A DNA stretch of 64,000 nucleotides from a bacterium A37T11 (lineage in GTDB: Bacteria > Bacteroidota > Bacteroidia > Sphingobacteriales > Sphingobacteriaceae). The notes beneath the pieces were generated by a model. That model ran no database searches and had not been told where the DNA came from. It saw only the letters and a program-made list of their open reading frames with translations. The stretch's first letter is position 1; each line of letters opens with the position of its first letter. Position numbers and translations under genes: made by a program. Positions 24,418-33,185 of the stretch are shown one piece after another. Location: positions 124,001 through 188,000 of the forward strand of contig FOBR01000005.1 of NCBI GenBank assembly GCA_900109895.1. Reading direction: 5' to 3'.

Positions 24418-25344
24418 TTAATTGGCTCTGTTAGACAATTGTGCAAAGACATCATCCAAAGATCCCTTGTCAAGGTAAATCTCCCGCAGGTACCAGTTAT
24501 TTTGCACGCTGGCCCGGATAATCCGGTCGGTGATGTTGGGGTCCCCATCAAAATAGATACGCAGGCTTCGTTCCGTAATCCGGTCTACCTTGGTGACACC
24601 CTCAATTTGTAATATCACCTCGTCAGTGGGTGGATAATCAATTTCTACCCGCACACTTTGTGGCGAGATGTAGTTGTTAAAAGCCTCCATCGTATCTGCA
24701 AACACCAATTTGCCTTGTTCAATCATGCGGATATCTTTACACAACACCTGCACTTCCGACAGGATGTGCGTAGAAAAGATGACCGCCCGGTCTTCAGCGA
24801 TTTCCCGGATCAGCGCCCGTACCTCGATGATCTGGTTTGGGTCCAACCCGTTAGTGGGCTCATCCAGCACCACTAATTTGGGTTTGTGGATAATGGCCTG
24901 GGCAATACCTACCCGCTGGCGATAACCACCGGACAGGTTTTTGATCAGCCGGTCACTAAAATGACCCAGGCCGCAACGCTCTTTGGCTTCCTCCACGGCA
25001 CCAGAAATCGCTTTCCGGTCCATTTGTCGCAAATAGGCCGTGTGATAAAGGTATTCATCCACGGTCAAGTCCAGATATAAAGGCGCCTGCTGTGGAAGAA
25101 ATCCCAGTTCCTTCTTGGCCTGTTCAGGATGCTGACCCAGGTCGATGCCATTAATAACTACGCGCCCTTCGGTCTGGTTCAGTACCCCGCACATGATATT
25201 CATCGTGGTCGATTTACCGGCTCCATTGGAGCCGAGCAAACCCAGGATGCCCGTTTTGTCAATCTGAAAACTGATGTCATGAATAGCCCAGGTGCTGGAG
25301 TACCGGTGGGAAAGGTGTTCTACGGAAAGAATGTTTGTACTCAT
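24418..25344 (-). CDS. ABC transporter ATP-binding protein (GldA-like)
   Basis: A 308-residue ATPase beginning at ATG 25342-25344 (MSTNILSVEHLSHRY). It has Walker A GSNGAGKST, Q-loop LPQQAPL, signature LSGGYRQR, Walker B KLVVLDEPTNGLD with catalytic Glu, and H-loop STHILSE. The C-terminal extension is typical of GldA/CcmA-type importers and exporters. It should energise the fused permease encoded next. It lies 29 bases after the subtilase stop and 38 bases before the permease. Confidence 0.92.
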   Translation of the reverse strand: MSTNILSVEHLSHRYSSTWAIHDISFQIDKTGILGLLGSNGAGKSTTMNIMCGVLNQTEGRVVINGIDLGQHPEQAKKELGFLPQQAPLYLDLTVDEYLYHTAYLRQMDRKAISGAVEEAKERCGLGHFSDRLIKNLSGGYRQRVGIAQAIIHKPKLVVLDEPTNGLDPNQIIEVRALIREIAEDRAVIFSTHILSEVQVLCKDIRMIEQGKLVFADTMEAFNNYISPQSVRVEIDYPPTDEVILQIEGVTKVDRITERSLRIYFDGDPNITDRIIRASVQNNWYLREIYLDKGSLDDVFAQLSNRAN

Positions 25345-25373
25345 TTGTATTTGTTTTAATATCTGATAATAGC

Positions 25374-26867
25374 TTAGAAATGTTCGGCAAGTTTGAGGGC
25401 CTGGTAGGCATTGACTACCCCGCCGGTGACACAACGATCAGCCAGCCTGGTGGATTTCGTAACCGACCGGAGAATGATTTCCCGCACCTGCACTGCCGTT
25501 AGTTTGGGATAATACGACCGGATCAGTGCAGCCAAACCAGAAACCACCGGCGCAGCCATACTGGTACCATCCAGTCGTAGGTAGGTGTTTTTTGGTGCCG
25601 TAGACCGGATACGCACACCGGGGGCAAATACATCCACCTCTTTGAATCCATAGTTGGAAAACGGAGCTTTCAGCGTTTCATCATCGGCTTGGTCTGAAGC
25701 ACCTACGGTGATCCAATCTTTGGCGGTTCCGCCCTCCAGGTAATGTGGATTGGGGTAATGGGGCTGTTTGTCGAGGTCCTGGTCATCATTCCCCGCTGCA
25801 CATACCAATAAGACATCACGAGCCTCTGCATACTGTACAGCTTCGTCAACAAGTGCTTTGTTAGCAGTGTAGGCTTTACCAAAGCTCATGTTAATGACCT
25901 TAGCTCCGTTATCTACGGCATAACGGATAGCCAGGGCCACATCCTCATCCCGCTCATCCCCATTGGGAGTACACCGCACAGCCATGATCTGCACATGATC
26001 GGCTATGCCGCGTATCCCTAATGAATTATTACGGTCGGCGGCGATGATACCTGCTACGTGGGTGCCATGCAGGGCATCCGGGCCAGTCACATCGGCATTG
26101 CCGGTGTGTGTTTCAGCCGGCACATAATTCAGGCTGTAATGGTAGTCTAAGTCGTTTTGCATCCGTTCCATGATGTCCAGAATATCTTCCTGATAAAACT
26201 CAGCAAAAGTTTTCCGCTTCATTTTTAAATTTACCAATGACCGGACTTGGTTTTCGCCATCATTTTTTGGAGAGAAATCCAGGAAATCCTGCAGGGTAGG
26301 CGCCTCTTTACCCAGTTGTTTAACCACCGCATCGATGGTGATCTTCAGTTTCTGCAGATTTTCTAACTGGTCTTTGCTTTCCTGCCGCTTGTTATCCAGC
26401 GTCGTTTGCAAAGCTAGAAAGTTGGTAAACGCATTTCGGTAATCGGCAGGCACCTTATCCAAGGTATAGCGGCCAAACCGTTGACGGCCCAGCCGAACCT
26501 GACGGGTGAGTTCCATGTTATCATACTGCTGGGTGCTGTCGGGCGTACCCACAAAGTTCCATCCATACACATCATCCACATAGCCGTTGCCATCATCATC
26601 CACCCCGTTGCCGGGTTTTTCCTTTTTATTTACCCACAACACGGATTTCAGGTCTTCCTGCTGGATGTCAATGCCCCCGTCCAGCACCGCAACAATGACC
26701 GGAGTGCCAGTTTTGTCCCTAAGCAATTCATCATAAGCCCGGTCATCGCTGATGCCAAACACGTCGTCTTTTTCCAGATCAAGGTGTTGCCAGTCGGGGT
26801 TTTCCGGCTGCGCGCAGGCGGCATAGAACAGGCCGATTAAAAATATATAATGAATGTAGGTTTTCAA
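25374..26867 (-). CDS. Subtilisin-like (S8) serine protease, exported, possibly lipoprotein
   Basis: A 497-residue protease with N-terminal signal MKTYIHYIFLIGLFYAAC, whose Cys18 could be lipidated. The catalytic triad is visible: D63 in VAVLDGGID, His in LHGTHVAGI, and Ser in GTSMAAPVVSG. A long insertion (about residues 90-240), partly coiled-coil-like, separates Asp from His. It includes a calcium-loop-like DDDGNGYVDD. Expected to cleave peptides or proteins at the cell surface or in the periplasm. The context is between a SusC/SusD pair and an ABC transporter, so it may process the imported substrate or an exported peptide. Confidence 0.9.
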   Translation of the reverse strand: MKTYIHYIFLIGLFYAACAQPENPDWQHLDLEKDDVFGISDDRAYDELLRDKTGTPVIVAVLDGGIDIQQEDLKSVLWVNKKEKPGNGVDDDGNGYVDDVYGWNFVGTPDSTQQYDNMELTRQVRLGRQRFGRYTLDKVPADYRNAFTNFLALQTTLDNKRQESKDQLENLQKLKITIDAVVKQLGKEAPTLQDFLDFSPKNDGENQVRSLVNLKMKRKTFAEFYQEDILDIMERMQNDLDYHYSLNYVPAETHTGNADVTGPDALHGTHVAGIIAADRNNSLGIRGIADHVQIMAVRCTPNGDERDEDVALAIRYAVDNGAKVINMSFGKAYTANKALVDEAVQYAEARDVLLVCAAGNDDQDLDKQPHYPNPHYLEGGTAKDWITVGASDQADDETLKAPFSNYGFKEVDVFAPGVRIRSTAPKNTYLRLDGTSMAAPVVSGLAALIRSYYPKLTAVQVREIILRSVTKSTRLADRCVTGGVVNAYQALKLAEHF

Positions 26868-26897
26868 CTTAACGGGTTTTTATTCTTTATCTATGTG

Positions 26898-27044
26898 TTA
26901 AATTTTGTAATTGATGACATATGCGCCCCATAGATCGTCACCCACGTGCAGCGGGGATAGTAAGTTAGTTTGTGCCCTTAGCGCTATGGCCGAAAGAAAC
27001 AACAGGACGAGGGATATATAAGCTATGCGTTTGAACGTGTACAT
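26898..27044 (-). pseudogene. TlpA remnant (48 codons) between SusD and subtilase
   Basis: ATG 27042-27044 opens a 48-codon frame with a complete signal peptide (through ALRAQ) and then LHVGDDLWGAYVINYKI and a stop. This matches the first mature residues of the TlpA at 12854-14173 (LFVGDSIPDLAIKNVIQY). The thioredoxin fold and CxxC are gone. It starts 10 bases after the SusD stop, exactly where the two other loci have an intact TlpA. I read it as a deletion remnant. A functional short secreted peptide is a less likely alternative. Confidence 0.65.
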
Positions 27045-27054
27045 CTTTATAAGG

Positions 27055-28458
27055 CTAATTGTTGGGCGTTAGTAAAGAGTTATTCTGCTGTTGTTCCAGG
27101 GGAATAGGCCACAAAAGATCGCTTTTGGTAAAACCAGGTTTGACAGCACTGAGAACTTCTAGGGCCTTCCCAGTACGCTTTAGATCATACCAGCGATGGC
27201 TGCCCTCAAACATAAGCTCAAACCGGCTCTCTTTCATAACAGCATCCAGGGTTGCTTCCTGCGATAGTGTGCCTTTGGGAAGCGAACTTAATCCGGCTCG
27301 GTGCCGGATGATGTTGAGATCATCAATCGCCTCATCTAGTTTGCTCAGGTGCGCATTTGCCTCCGCACGGTACAGGTATAGCTCAGGCAGGCGCGACATT
27401 ACTTCGTATTCTTCGGGGGTGGTGCCGGCGTAATAGCCCAATTTGTACTTGTAAGGGACATGGTAGGAGGTGCCCAAATAAGTGAATCCGGTGATCCAAT
27501 GGGTTTTTCGTTGATCGCCGGCTTCAAAAGCAGTATAAAGATCATCCTGAACATAACTGGCGAGCGTTTTCAACGGTTGGCTGTTGAGTAGCAATTGTCC
27601 AAGTTTAGTATTGATTTCTGTACCGGTGGCCTTTAACTGCCAGATGGCTTCTTTGCTGGTACTGATGAAGACGTTGTTAAGGCTATCTTCCAACTGATAC
27701 AAATTTGAATTGATCACTTTATCTGCATATTCTGCGCTTTTTGTCCAGTTCTCGTTAAATAAATAGATTTCAGATAACAGCGAAGCGACGGCATAGCGAT
27801 TTGGCCGTAAGTGGCCGGTAGAAGGATAATTTTCAGAAAGCAGGGTATAGGCTTCTTCCAAGTCGCTGATCAGTTTTTGGTAGATTTCTTTGCTGCTTGT
27901 ACGGCCGAGATACCTGTTCACTTCGTAATCTGTAGTGGTTACCAGCGGCATGTCACCCCAATTATTAAGTAAGTGGAAATAAGCCAATGCACGAATGAAT
28001 AGCGCTTCACCGCGGGTTTGCCGGATGGTACTTTCGGAAAGTTGCGCATTTTGGTTTATGCCTTCAAGCAGCGCATTGGCAATATATATAAGTTGGTAGC
28101 TGTTGCCCCATAACGTATTGATATTGGAGATGTCCTCTGTAACAGCATTATTTTCAAACGGCGCATAGCTTCCCGTGATGCTGAAATGAAGGTCATCGGC
28201 TTGAAGTGTTGAAAACAAGGTAGTTTTCGCATTATAGCTATAGCTGTATAAACGTGCATACATGCCCGATATAGCGGATGAAAGGGAAGCCTCGCTGGAG
28301 AAAACCACTTTGTTAATCAATGCGTTTTTGGGAGGATCGATAGCTACAAAACTTTTGCATGAAGTAAGGTAGAATGTGGAGATGAATAACAGGAATATAT
28401 TTAATTTCAGAGTAGTTAGGAGATTTTTATAGCGGCTCATAATTTTATAATTAATCAT
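27055..28458 (-). CDS. RagB/SusD-family substrate-binding lipoprotein
   Basis: A 467-residue surface lipoprotein with lipobox FYLTSC (Cys34, or Cys28 if the internal ATG at 28440 is used). It shows the SusD pattern: GLY-like SGMYARLYSYSYN, a helical core (GEALFIRALAYFHLLNNWGDMPLV), NRYAVASLLSEIYLFNENW, and the C-terminal ESRFELMFEGSHRWYDLKRTGKAL. The ATG at 28458 overlaps the SusC stop by one base (TAATG), which favours coupled translation. It belongs to a different SusD subgroup from the other two. It is the partner of the upstream SusC. Confidence 0.93.
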   Translation of the reverse strand: MINYKIMSRYKNLLTTLKLNIFLLFISTFYLTSCKSFVAIDPPKNALINKVVFSSEASLSSAISGMYARLYSYSYNAKTTLFSTLQADDLHFSITGSYAPFENNAVTEDISNINTLWGNSYQLIYIANALLEGINQNAQLSESTIRQTRGEALFIRALAYFHLLNNWGDMPLVTTTDYEVNRYLGRTSSKEIYQKLISDLEEAYTLLSENYPSTGHLRPNRYAVASLLSEIYLFNENWTKSAEYADKVINSNLYQLEDSLNNVFISTSKEAIWQLKATGTEINTKLGQLLLNSQPLKTLASYVQDDLYTAFEAGDQRKTHWITGFTYLGTSYHVPYKYKLGYYAGTTPEEYEVMSRLPELYLYRAEANAHLSKLDEAIDDLNIIRHRAGLSSLPKGTLSQEATLDAVMKESRFELMFEGSHRWYDLKRTGKALEVLSAVKPGFTKSDLLWPIPLEQQQNNSLLTPNN

Positions 28459-31400
28459 TAAAAAGTAACTGTAGTACCGATAACGATAGTACGTAACGGG
28501 GGTAAATAATTTTGATTTTGCGTTTCAGGATCTGCCTTATTATAATGACTAAAGGTGAGTACATTAATGGCATTAGCATAAACTTGCCAGGACTTAATCG
28601 CAATGTGGGATAACCATAGCTGGGGCAGGTCATACGAAAGCGCGATGTTGCGCAAGCGCAGGTAACTGGCATCCTTAATACCTCCGTCAGCATTGTACAT
28701 CAAAATGTGCCTGGTAACGGATTCAGACGATTGATCGGCGGAGAACCTGGGGACATCTGTAATATCTCCGGGTTTGCGCCAAGCATTTTCATAGACACTT
28801 TTAAGTTGGTTACGCATATTGCCAGGCACGGAGCTAAGATAGGCGTTGCCGTAAACTTGTTTGTGATAGTACCACGAAAAGTCCAAACCAAAATTTTTAA
28901 ATTGTAGGTGGTTATTCAAGTTGGCATAAAAGGGCCAGGATAGTTTAGCGAATTGAACGCGATCGTAGGAACTACTAATTTTCCCGTCACCGTTTACGTC
29001 CTGAAAGTCATACAAGCCAGTTTCTGGATTTACTCCCAGATAATGGTAACCGAACCACTTTTGGGTATAGCTTTGTCCGACAATATAAGTTTTGTTATAC
29101 GAACTGGTGGCCAAACCAGGATATGCGATGAGTTTGTTGCGTGGAAGTGTTAGATTGAACCCAGAGGTCCACTGAAAGTTTTTTGACTTGAAATTAGTGC
29201 TATTGATTTCAAGTTCAAGACCGGAATTTTGCAAGATGGTTTCCTGATTCTTCGTGATGGAAGTGAAACCCGTTTGGGACGGTAGTTTTTCTGAGGACAG
29301 TTGATTGGATGAACGGGTCAGGAAGTAAGTGGCTGAAGTGCGGATTCGGTCTTTCAGGAATCCAAATTCCATACTGAGGTCCAGTTTTCGGCTAGATTCC
29401 CACTGATAATCAGAATTGTATAAATTGGTGGGCACAAGAGGTGGCACACCTTCATATCCTTCAAGGTAAGAGGCGTCGTAGGTGTCCAGATATTGGTAGT
29501 TACCAATCTGGTCATTTCCGGTGGTTCCATAACTAGCTCGGAGTTTACCAAAACTGAGCCAGGGCAGCTGATTTTTTACCCAATTTTCTTCGGAAAAGAT
29601 CCACGCGGATCCCACCGAATAGAAACTTGAGAACCTTCGTCCTGGGCCGAAACGGGAGGATCCGTCCCGACGTGCGGTGGCATTAACCATATATTTGTCT
29701 TTCCAATTGTAATTGGCCCGACCGAAAATTGCAGTATAGGCGTAATCAAAGCTACTGCCACCAGAGGTGGTGCGGCCGGCTGAGCCTATGTCCCAGAGCA
29801 GGTCATCACTATTGTAATCGTAGCCATAAGTATAAATATTGTGATAAGTGTTTTTTTGCCAGCTCCCTCCCAAGAGTAGCTGTAACTGCCCTTCACCAAT
29901 GCGTGTATCGTAACCGATCTGAGGTTCGGCAATCCAATTTTTATTCAACCCGCTAGCAAAGCCTGCAGACGCCTTTCCAGTACTGGTAGGGCTTTGGCTA
30001 GTCTTAGGATAAGCATAATGATCGTCATTGTTTAATATGGTAAGCCCAGCGCTAAGCTTGATATAAAGCTTTGGAAGTAGGTAGTAGTTGGCAACAAACT
30101 GGCTGACAATATTTCCGGATTGGTAATCATACATTTCATAGGAGCTGGCCAACGGATTGGTCCAGGTACCGTCTGCCCAATTAAGGTTACCATCAGCATC
30201 GTACAGGGGCGGAGCATTAGGAGGAAGTTGTGTCGCACTGCTGTAGGTATTGACAGAGGTGTATGGCAATTTATTGTGTGAAAGGGTGTAGGTAACCCCT
30301 GCGCTAATACTGCCTTTGCCATCACCCAGCTGCTGATTGATATTAGCCATAGTGGTGATGCGTTGATTGCCTTGCTGATTGGCGGGTAAGGTGCTGTTCT
30401 CATGATGATAGCCTGCTGATAGTAAAAATTGAGTGTTTTTGGCTCCGCCACTATACTGCAATTGGGCATCGGTATACTGTGCTGATTTCCCGGCCAGTTC
30501 TTTTTGCCAATCGGTATAGCGGGTGGTGTCCCAAACGAGCAAGTCAGGAGCATTGTCCTCGGTGGGTGTTAACCCGTCATTGGCGAAAGCTTCCCGGCGC
30601 ATCTGCAAGTATTCGTTGGTGTTAAGTAAATCCAGTTTACGTGGGAGCTGGGAAATGCCTTGGTTCATTTTAATCTGGAGTTGGTTTCCGTTTCCTGGTT
30701 GGCCCTTTTTGGTACTAATAAGTACGACACCATTGGCACCCCGTGATCCGTAAATGGAGGTAGCATCTGCATCTTTTAGTACTTCGATAGTGGCAATATC
30801 AGAGGGGTTTAATAGGTCGAACACATTCTGAAACATCGTAAAACCGAGGGTGCCGCTGGTCCCTGAATTCTCATTCCCAAAGGGTACACCATCCACAATA
30901 TATAGCGGTCGTGTACCGGACCTAAGAGAATTTTGTCCCCTGATCTGAATATTAACACTGCTTCCTGGAATCCCGGAACTTTGGGTCACCAAGACACCTG
31001 GTGCCATGCCTTGCATGGCAATAAGGGGGTTGGAGATGGGTTGGCGTTCGATCTGCGCTCCGGTCACTTGTGATACGGCACCGGTATTGAGTCGTTGGGT
31101 CGTGGTATAGTATCCTTTATTGACCACCACTTCCTGCAGGCTGAACTGCGCCTGGACCAGCTGGACTTTTAATTGACCCGGGAAATTACTGAGTAATTGA
31201 CTGTGCGCTTGTTGATTGTTGAGGGTATTTGCCTGCCCCGCCGGGCTGGCCACCTGAAAGTTGTTGTCAGCTGTATATTGGATAGTTAGCGGTTCGAAAC
31301 CCATGAGGCTGAAACGGAGCAGGTCGCTGGTTTTAACGGCAATGGAAAAGGTTCCATCATAAGCGGTGGTGGCGGCTTTTTTAGTACGTTGGTTAATGAT

Positions 31401-31817
31401 GGTAATATGCGGCAGCGCCTGCCCCAGGCTATCGGTGACGCGGCCTTTCGCTTGGATGGAATCCAACAGGGAAGGTAATAAGGCAAACTGTTTTTTGGGC
31501 GTCACAAAGATGGTACGGTCACTGATCAGGTACGATAAAGGCTGGTTATCGAAGACAAGGGACAGAAAATCTTTCAGAGCCATTTGCTTTGCCTGTACCG
31601 TAATCGGTCTGGCCTGTTGCAGGGCCCCAAGATCTGCCACCACGTCATAGCCGGTTTGTTCCCGAACCGTGGAAAGGACGCGCTCTACAGAAAGGGATTT
31701 GCCAACAAGGCTGATCGTTTGTGAATAAGTGGTGGCGCTGAGCTGTAAAAAGCCCGTTAATATGAAAAATGCCGTTATGCGCATAGTAAGCCAATACGAT
31801 GATAGAAATCTATTCAT
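28458..31817 (-). CDS. SusC-family TonB-linked receptor with STN signalling domain
   Basis: An 1119-residue protein with a signal peptide and an STN domain (about 33-110: QTISLVGKSLSVERVLSTV, then SYLISDRTIFVTPK). A carboxypeptidase-regulatory-like domain (about 125-195: KGRVTDSLGQALPHITIIN) precedes the plug (LQEVVVNKGYYTTTQRLNTGAV; IQIRGQNSLRSG; YGSRGANGVVLISTKKG) and the barrel ending VTF. An extra Gln/Asn-rich linker at about 195-230 lies before the plug. With the sigma and FecR genes upstream it forms a trans-envelope regulatory unit. It belongs to a SusC subgroup different from the two GYQ-type proteins. The substrate is unknown; a protease in the same unit hints at peptides. Confidence 0.95.
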   Translation of the reverse strand: MNRFLSSYWLTMRITAFFILTGFLQLSATTYSQTISLVGKSLSVERVLSTVREQTGYDVVADLGALQQARPITVQAKQMALKDFLSLVFDNQPLSYLISDRTIFVTPKKQFALLPSLLDSIQAKGRVTDSLGQALPHITIINQRTKKAATTAYDGTFSIAVKTSDLLRFSLMGFEPLTIQYTADNNFQVASPAGQANTLNNQQAHSQLLSNFPGQLKVQLVQAQFSLQEVVVNKGYYTTTQRLNTGAVSQVTGAQIERQPISNPLIAMQGMAPGVLVTQSSGIPGSSVNIQIRGQNSLRSGTRPLYIVDGVPFGNENSGTSGTLGFTMFQNVFDLLNPSDIATIEVLKDADATSIYGSRGANGVVLISTKKGQPGNGNQLQIKMNQGISQLPRKLDLLNTNEYLQMRREAFANDGLTPTEDNAPDLLVWDTTRYTDWQKELAGKSAQYTDAQLQYSGGAKNTQFLLSAGYHHENSTLPANQQGNQRITTMANINQQLGDGKGSISAGVTYTLSHNKLPYTSVNTYSSATQLPPNAPPLYDADGNLNWADGTWTNPLASSYEMYDYQSGNIVSQFVANYYLLPKLYIKLSAGLTILNNDDHYAYPKTSQSPTSTGKASAGFASGLNKNWIAEPQIGYDTRIGEGQLQLLLGGSWQKNTYHNIYTYGYDYNSDDLLWDIGSAGRTTSGGSSFDYAYTAIFGRANYNWKDKYMVNATARRDGSSRFGPGRRFSSFYSVGSAWIFSEENWVKNQLPWLSFGKLRASYGTTGNDQIGNYQYLDTYDASYLEGYEGVPPLVPTNLYNSDYQWESSRKLDLSMEFGFLKDRIRTSATYFLTRSSNQLSSEKLPSQTGFTSITKNQETILQNSGLELEINSTNFKSKNFQWTSGFNLTLPRNKLIAYPGLATSSYNKTYIVGQSYTQKWFGYHYLGVNPETGLYDFQDVNGDGKISSSYDRVQFAKLSWPFYANLNNHLQFKNFGLDFSWYYHKQVYGNAYLSSVPGNMRNQLKSVYENAWRKPGDITDVPRFSADQSSESVTRHILMYNADGGIKDASYLRLRNIALSYDLPQLWLSHIAIKSWQVYANAINVLTFSHYNKADPETQNQNYLPPLRTIVIGTTVTF

Positions 31818-31889
31818 TATCTTTGTAGGGTTTGGATAGTAAACATGAGTTAATTTTCTGAAAATGCGATTTGTGGTATCCGGACCAAT

Positions 31890-31916
31890 AAGGGGAGCGT
31901 CGCGAGCGCTTCCCTT
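31890..31916. other. Hairpin in the fecR-susC gap
   Basis: AAGGGGAGCG (31890-31899) pairs with CGCTTCCCTT (31907-31916) with one G-T wobble and a 7-base loop. It has no clear T run on either side. It sits at the same place as the hairpin at 19197-19222 in the other sigma/FecR locus, between the end of FecR and the start of SusC. Confidence 0.45.
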
Positions 31917-31961
31917 TATCAGTTATGGACATGTTTTGGGGGTCAACTGGTGTCTTTCATA

Positions 31962-33152
31962 TTATTTCGTTTTGAGGGTTAATGTTTTTTTGGCGTAATC
32001 GACTTTGAAAGGAATGCCGGTAGTTTCCAGGATATGTATAAATGAGGTAAAGTTCTTGTCCCGGTACATGCCCCCGAAAAGCCGGTTTTGGGGAATGCCG
32101 CCTTGGTAGATCACCTCGATATTATACCACCGCGAAAGTTCGTCCATAATTGCCCTGAAAGGCCTTTTTTCAAAAGTAAAACGCCCATTCTTCCAAGCAA
32201 TTTCATTAAGAGTATCTACGGCTTCCTTGTGAATACTAGGGCCCTGTATAATGCTTTGTTCGCCGGGTTTCAACAGCAAGGGGAGGGTGCTCCCTTGCGA
32301 AGACTCGCTGGTTTTAATAGCAACCTGCAAGGACCCGTCAATCAGCGTCGTTTTTGTGGAATGCGGATAGCCAAAAGTAGTCACATTAAAAGTGGTGCCT
32401 AAAACAGTAATTTCCTGTCCTGCGCTTTTGACGATAAAAGGGGCTTGTGTTCTGGAATGATTTGCAGGCTTTGCTACGCAAAAATAGGCTTCTCCTTCGA
32501 GTTCTACTATTCTGTTACCACCCGTAAATCTACTTGGATATGTTAAGGTGCTGGCGGCGTTGAGCCATACTTTGGTGCCGTCTTCGAGGATGACTTGGTA
32601 TTGGCCGCCTTTGGGAGTAGACAAAGTTAACATGCCACTATTTACGATTTCAGATATACGATTTACGATTAATTTACCCGGCCCACTTTGGCTGCCTCCC
32701 TTTTCAGCAATAACACTATGTCCGTCATTATATATAATTTCTTCGTCCTTGATCTGGATGCCGGCTTTGGCGCTGTCGAGGTTTATTTTCGTGCCGTCAG
32801 CCAACGTCAAGGTGGCTTGGTTATAACCGTGCAGGATCTCTTGATTTACGATTGTAGATTTACGATTTACGATTGAATTGTTCCGATAAAAGTAAATGGT
32901 GATGGCTAGCGCTGCTAAGCAAATGGCTGCTGCGGCATAAATATAAGTGCGTTGTTGCTTGCGTACTGGTTTTAACTGCTTCCATACGGAATCACGGATG
33001 TGCTCCAGTTCCCGGGAGTCTACCGTTGGGTTTTGCCGGGCTTCTTGCAGGTACCAGGATTCAACCACAGCCCGTTCTTCGGGGCTGGCAGTGCCATCTT
33101 GGTACTTGCGGAAAAGTTCCTGTCCGCGTTTGCTGTTTTGGTCTTCGTCCAT
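31962..33152 (-). CDS. FecR-family anti-sigma factor
   Basis: A 396-residue membrane protein. The cytoplasmic N-terminus (about 1-68) is followed by a membrane helix (about 69-87, YIYAAAAICLAALAITIYF). The periplasmic FecR domain reads NQATLTLADGTKINLDSA, LSTPKGGQYQVILEDGTKVWLNAA and ELEGEAYFCVAK. The DUF4974-type C-terminus (ELSRWYNIEVIYQG) follows. It should transmit the signal from the STN domain of the downstream SusC to the sigma factor. Two TTTACGATT-type repeats are translated in linkers (32641-32678 and 32841-32875). The first sits at the position where the other FecR carries a different repeat. Confidence 0.93.
   Translation of the reverse strand: MDEDQNSKRGQELFRKYQDGTASPEERAVVESWYLQEARQNPTVDSRELEHIRDSVWKQLKPVRKQQRTYIYAAAAICLAALAITIYFYRNNSIVNRKSTIVNQEILHGYNQATLTLADGTKINLDSAKAGIQIKDEEIIYNDGHSVIAEKGGSQSGPGKLIVNRISEIVNSGMLTLSTPKGGQYQVILEDGTKVWLNAASTLTYPSRFTGGNRIVELEGEAYFCVAKPANHSRTQAPFIVKSAGQEITVLGTTFNVTTFGYPHSTKTTLIDGSLQVAIKTSESSQGSTLPLLLKPGEQSIIQGPSIHKEAVDTLNEIAWKNGRFTFEKRPFRAIMDELSRWYNIEVIYQGGIPQNRLFGGMYRDKNFTSFIHILETTGIPFKVDYAKKTLTLKTK
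32641..32678. repeat. TTTACGATT-type repeat read in frame inside FecR
   Basis: ATTTACGATT words repeated with variation are translated leftward as LIVNRISEIVNSG, immediately before the conserved LSTPKGGQY strand. It is homologous in position, but not in sequence, to the repeat at 19943-20009 in the paralogue. Confidence 0.55.
32841..32875. repeat. TTTACGATT-type repeat read in frame inside FecR
   Basis: Three ATTTACGATT-like units in tandem code VNRKSTIVN between the membrane helix and the first FecR strand. It is the same repeat at the same site as 20170-20200 in the other FecR. Confidence 0.55.
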
Positions 33153-33185
33153 TCCTACTCAATAACAGCAGCCTTTATAACTGCT

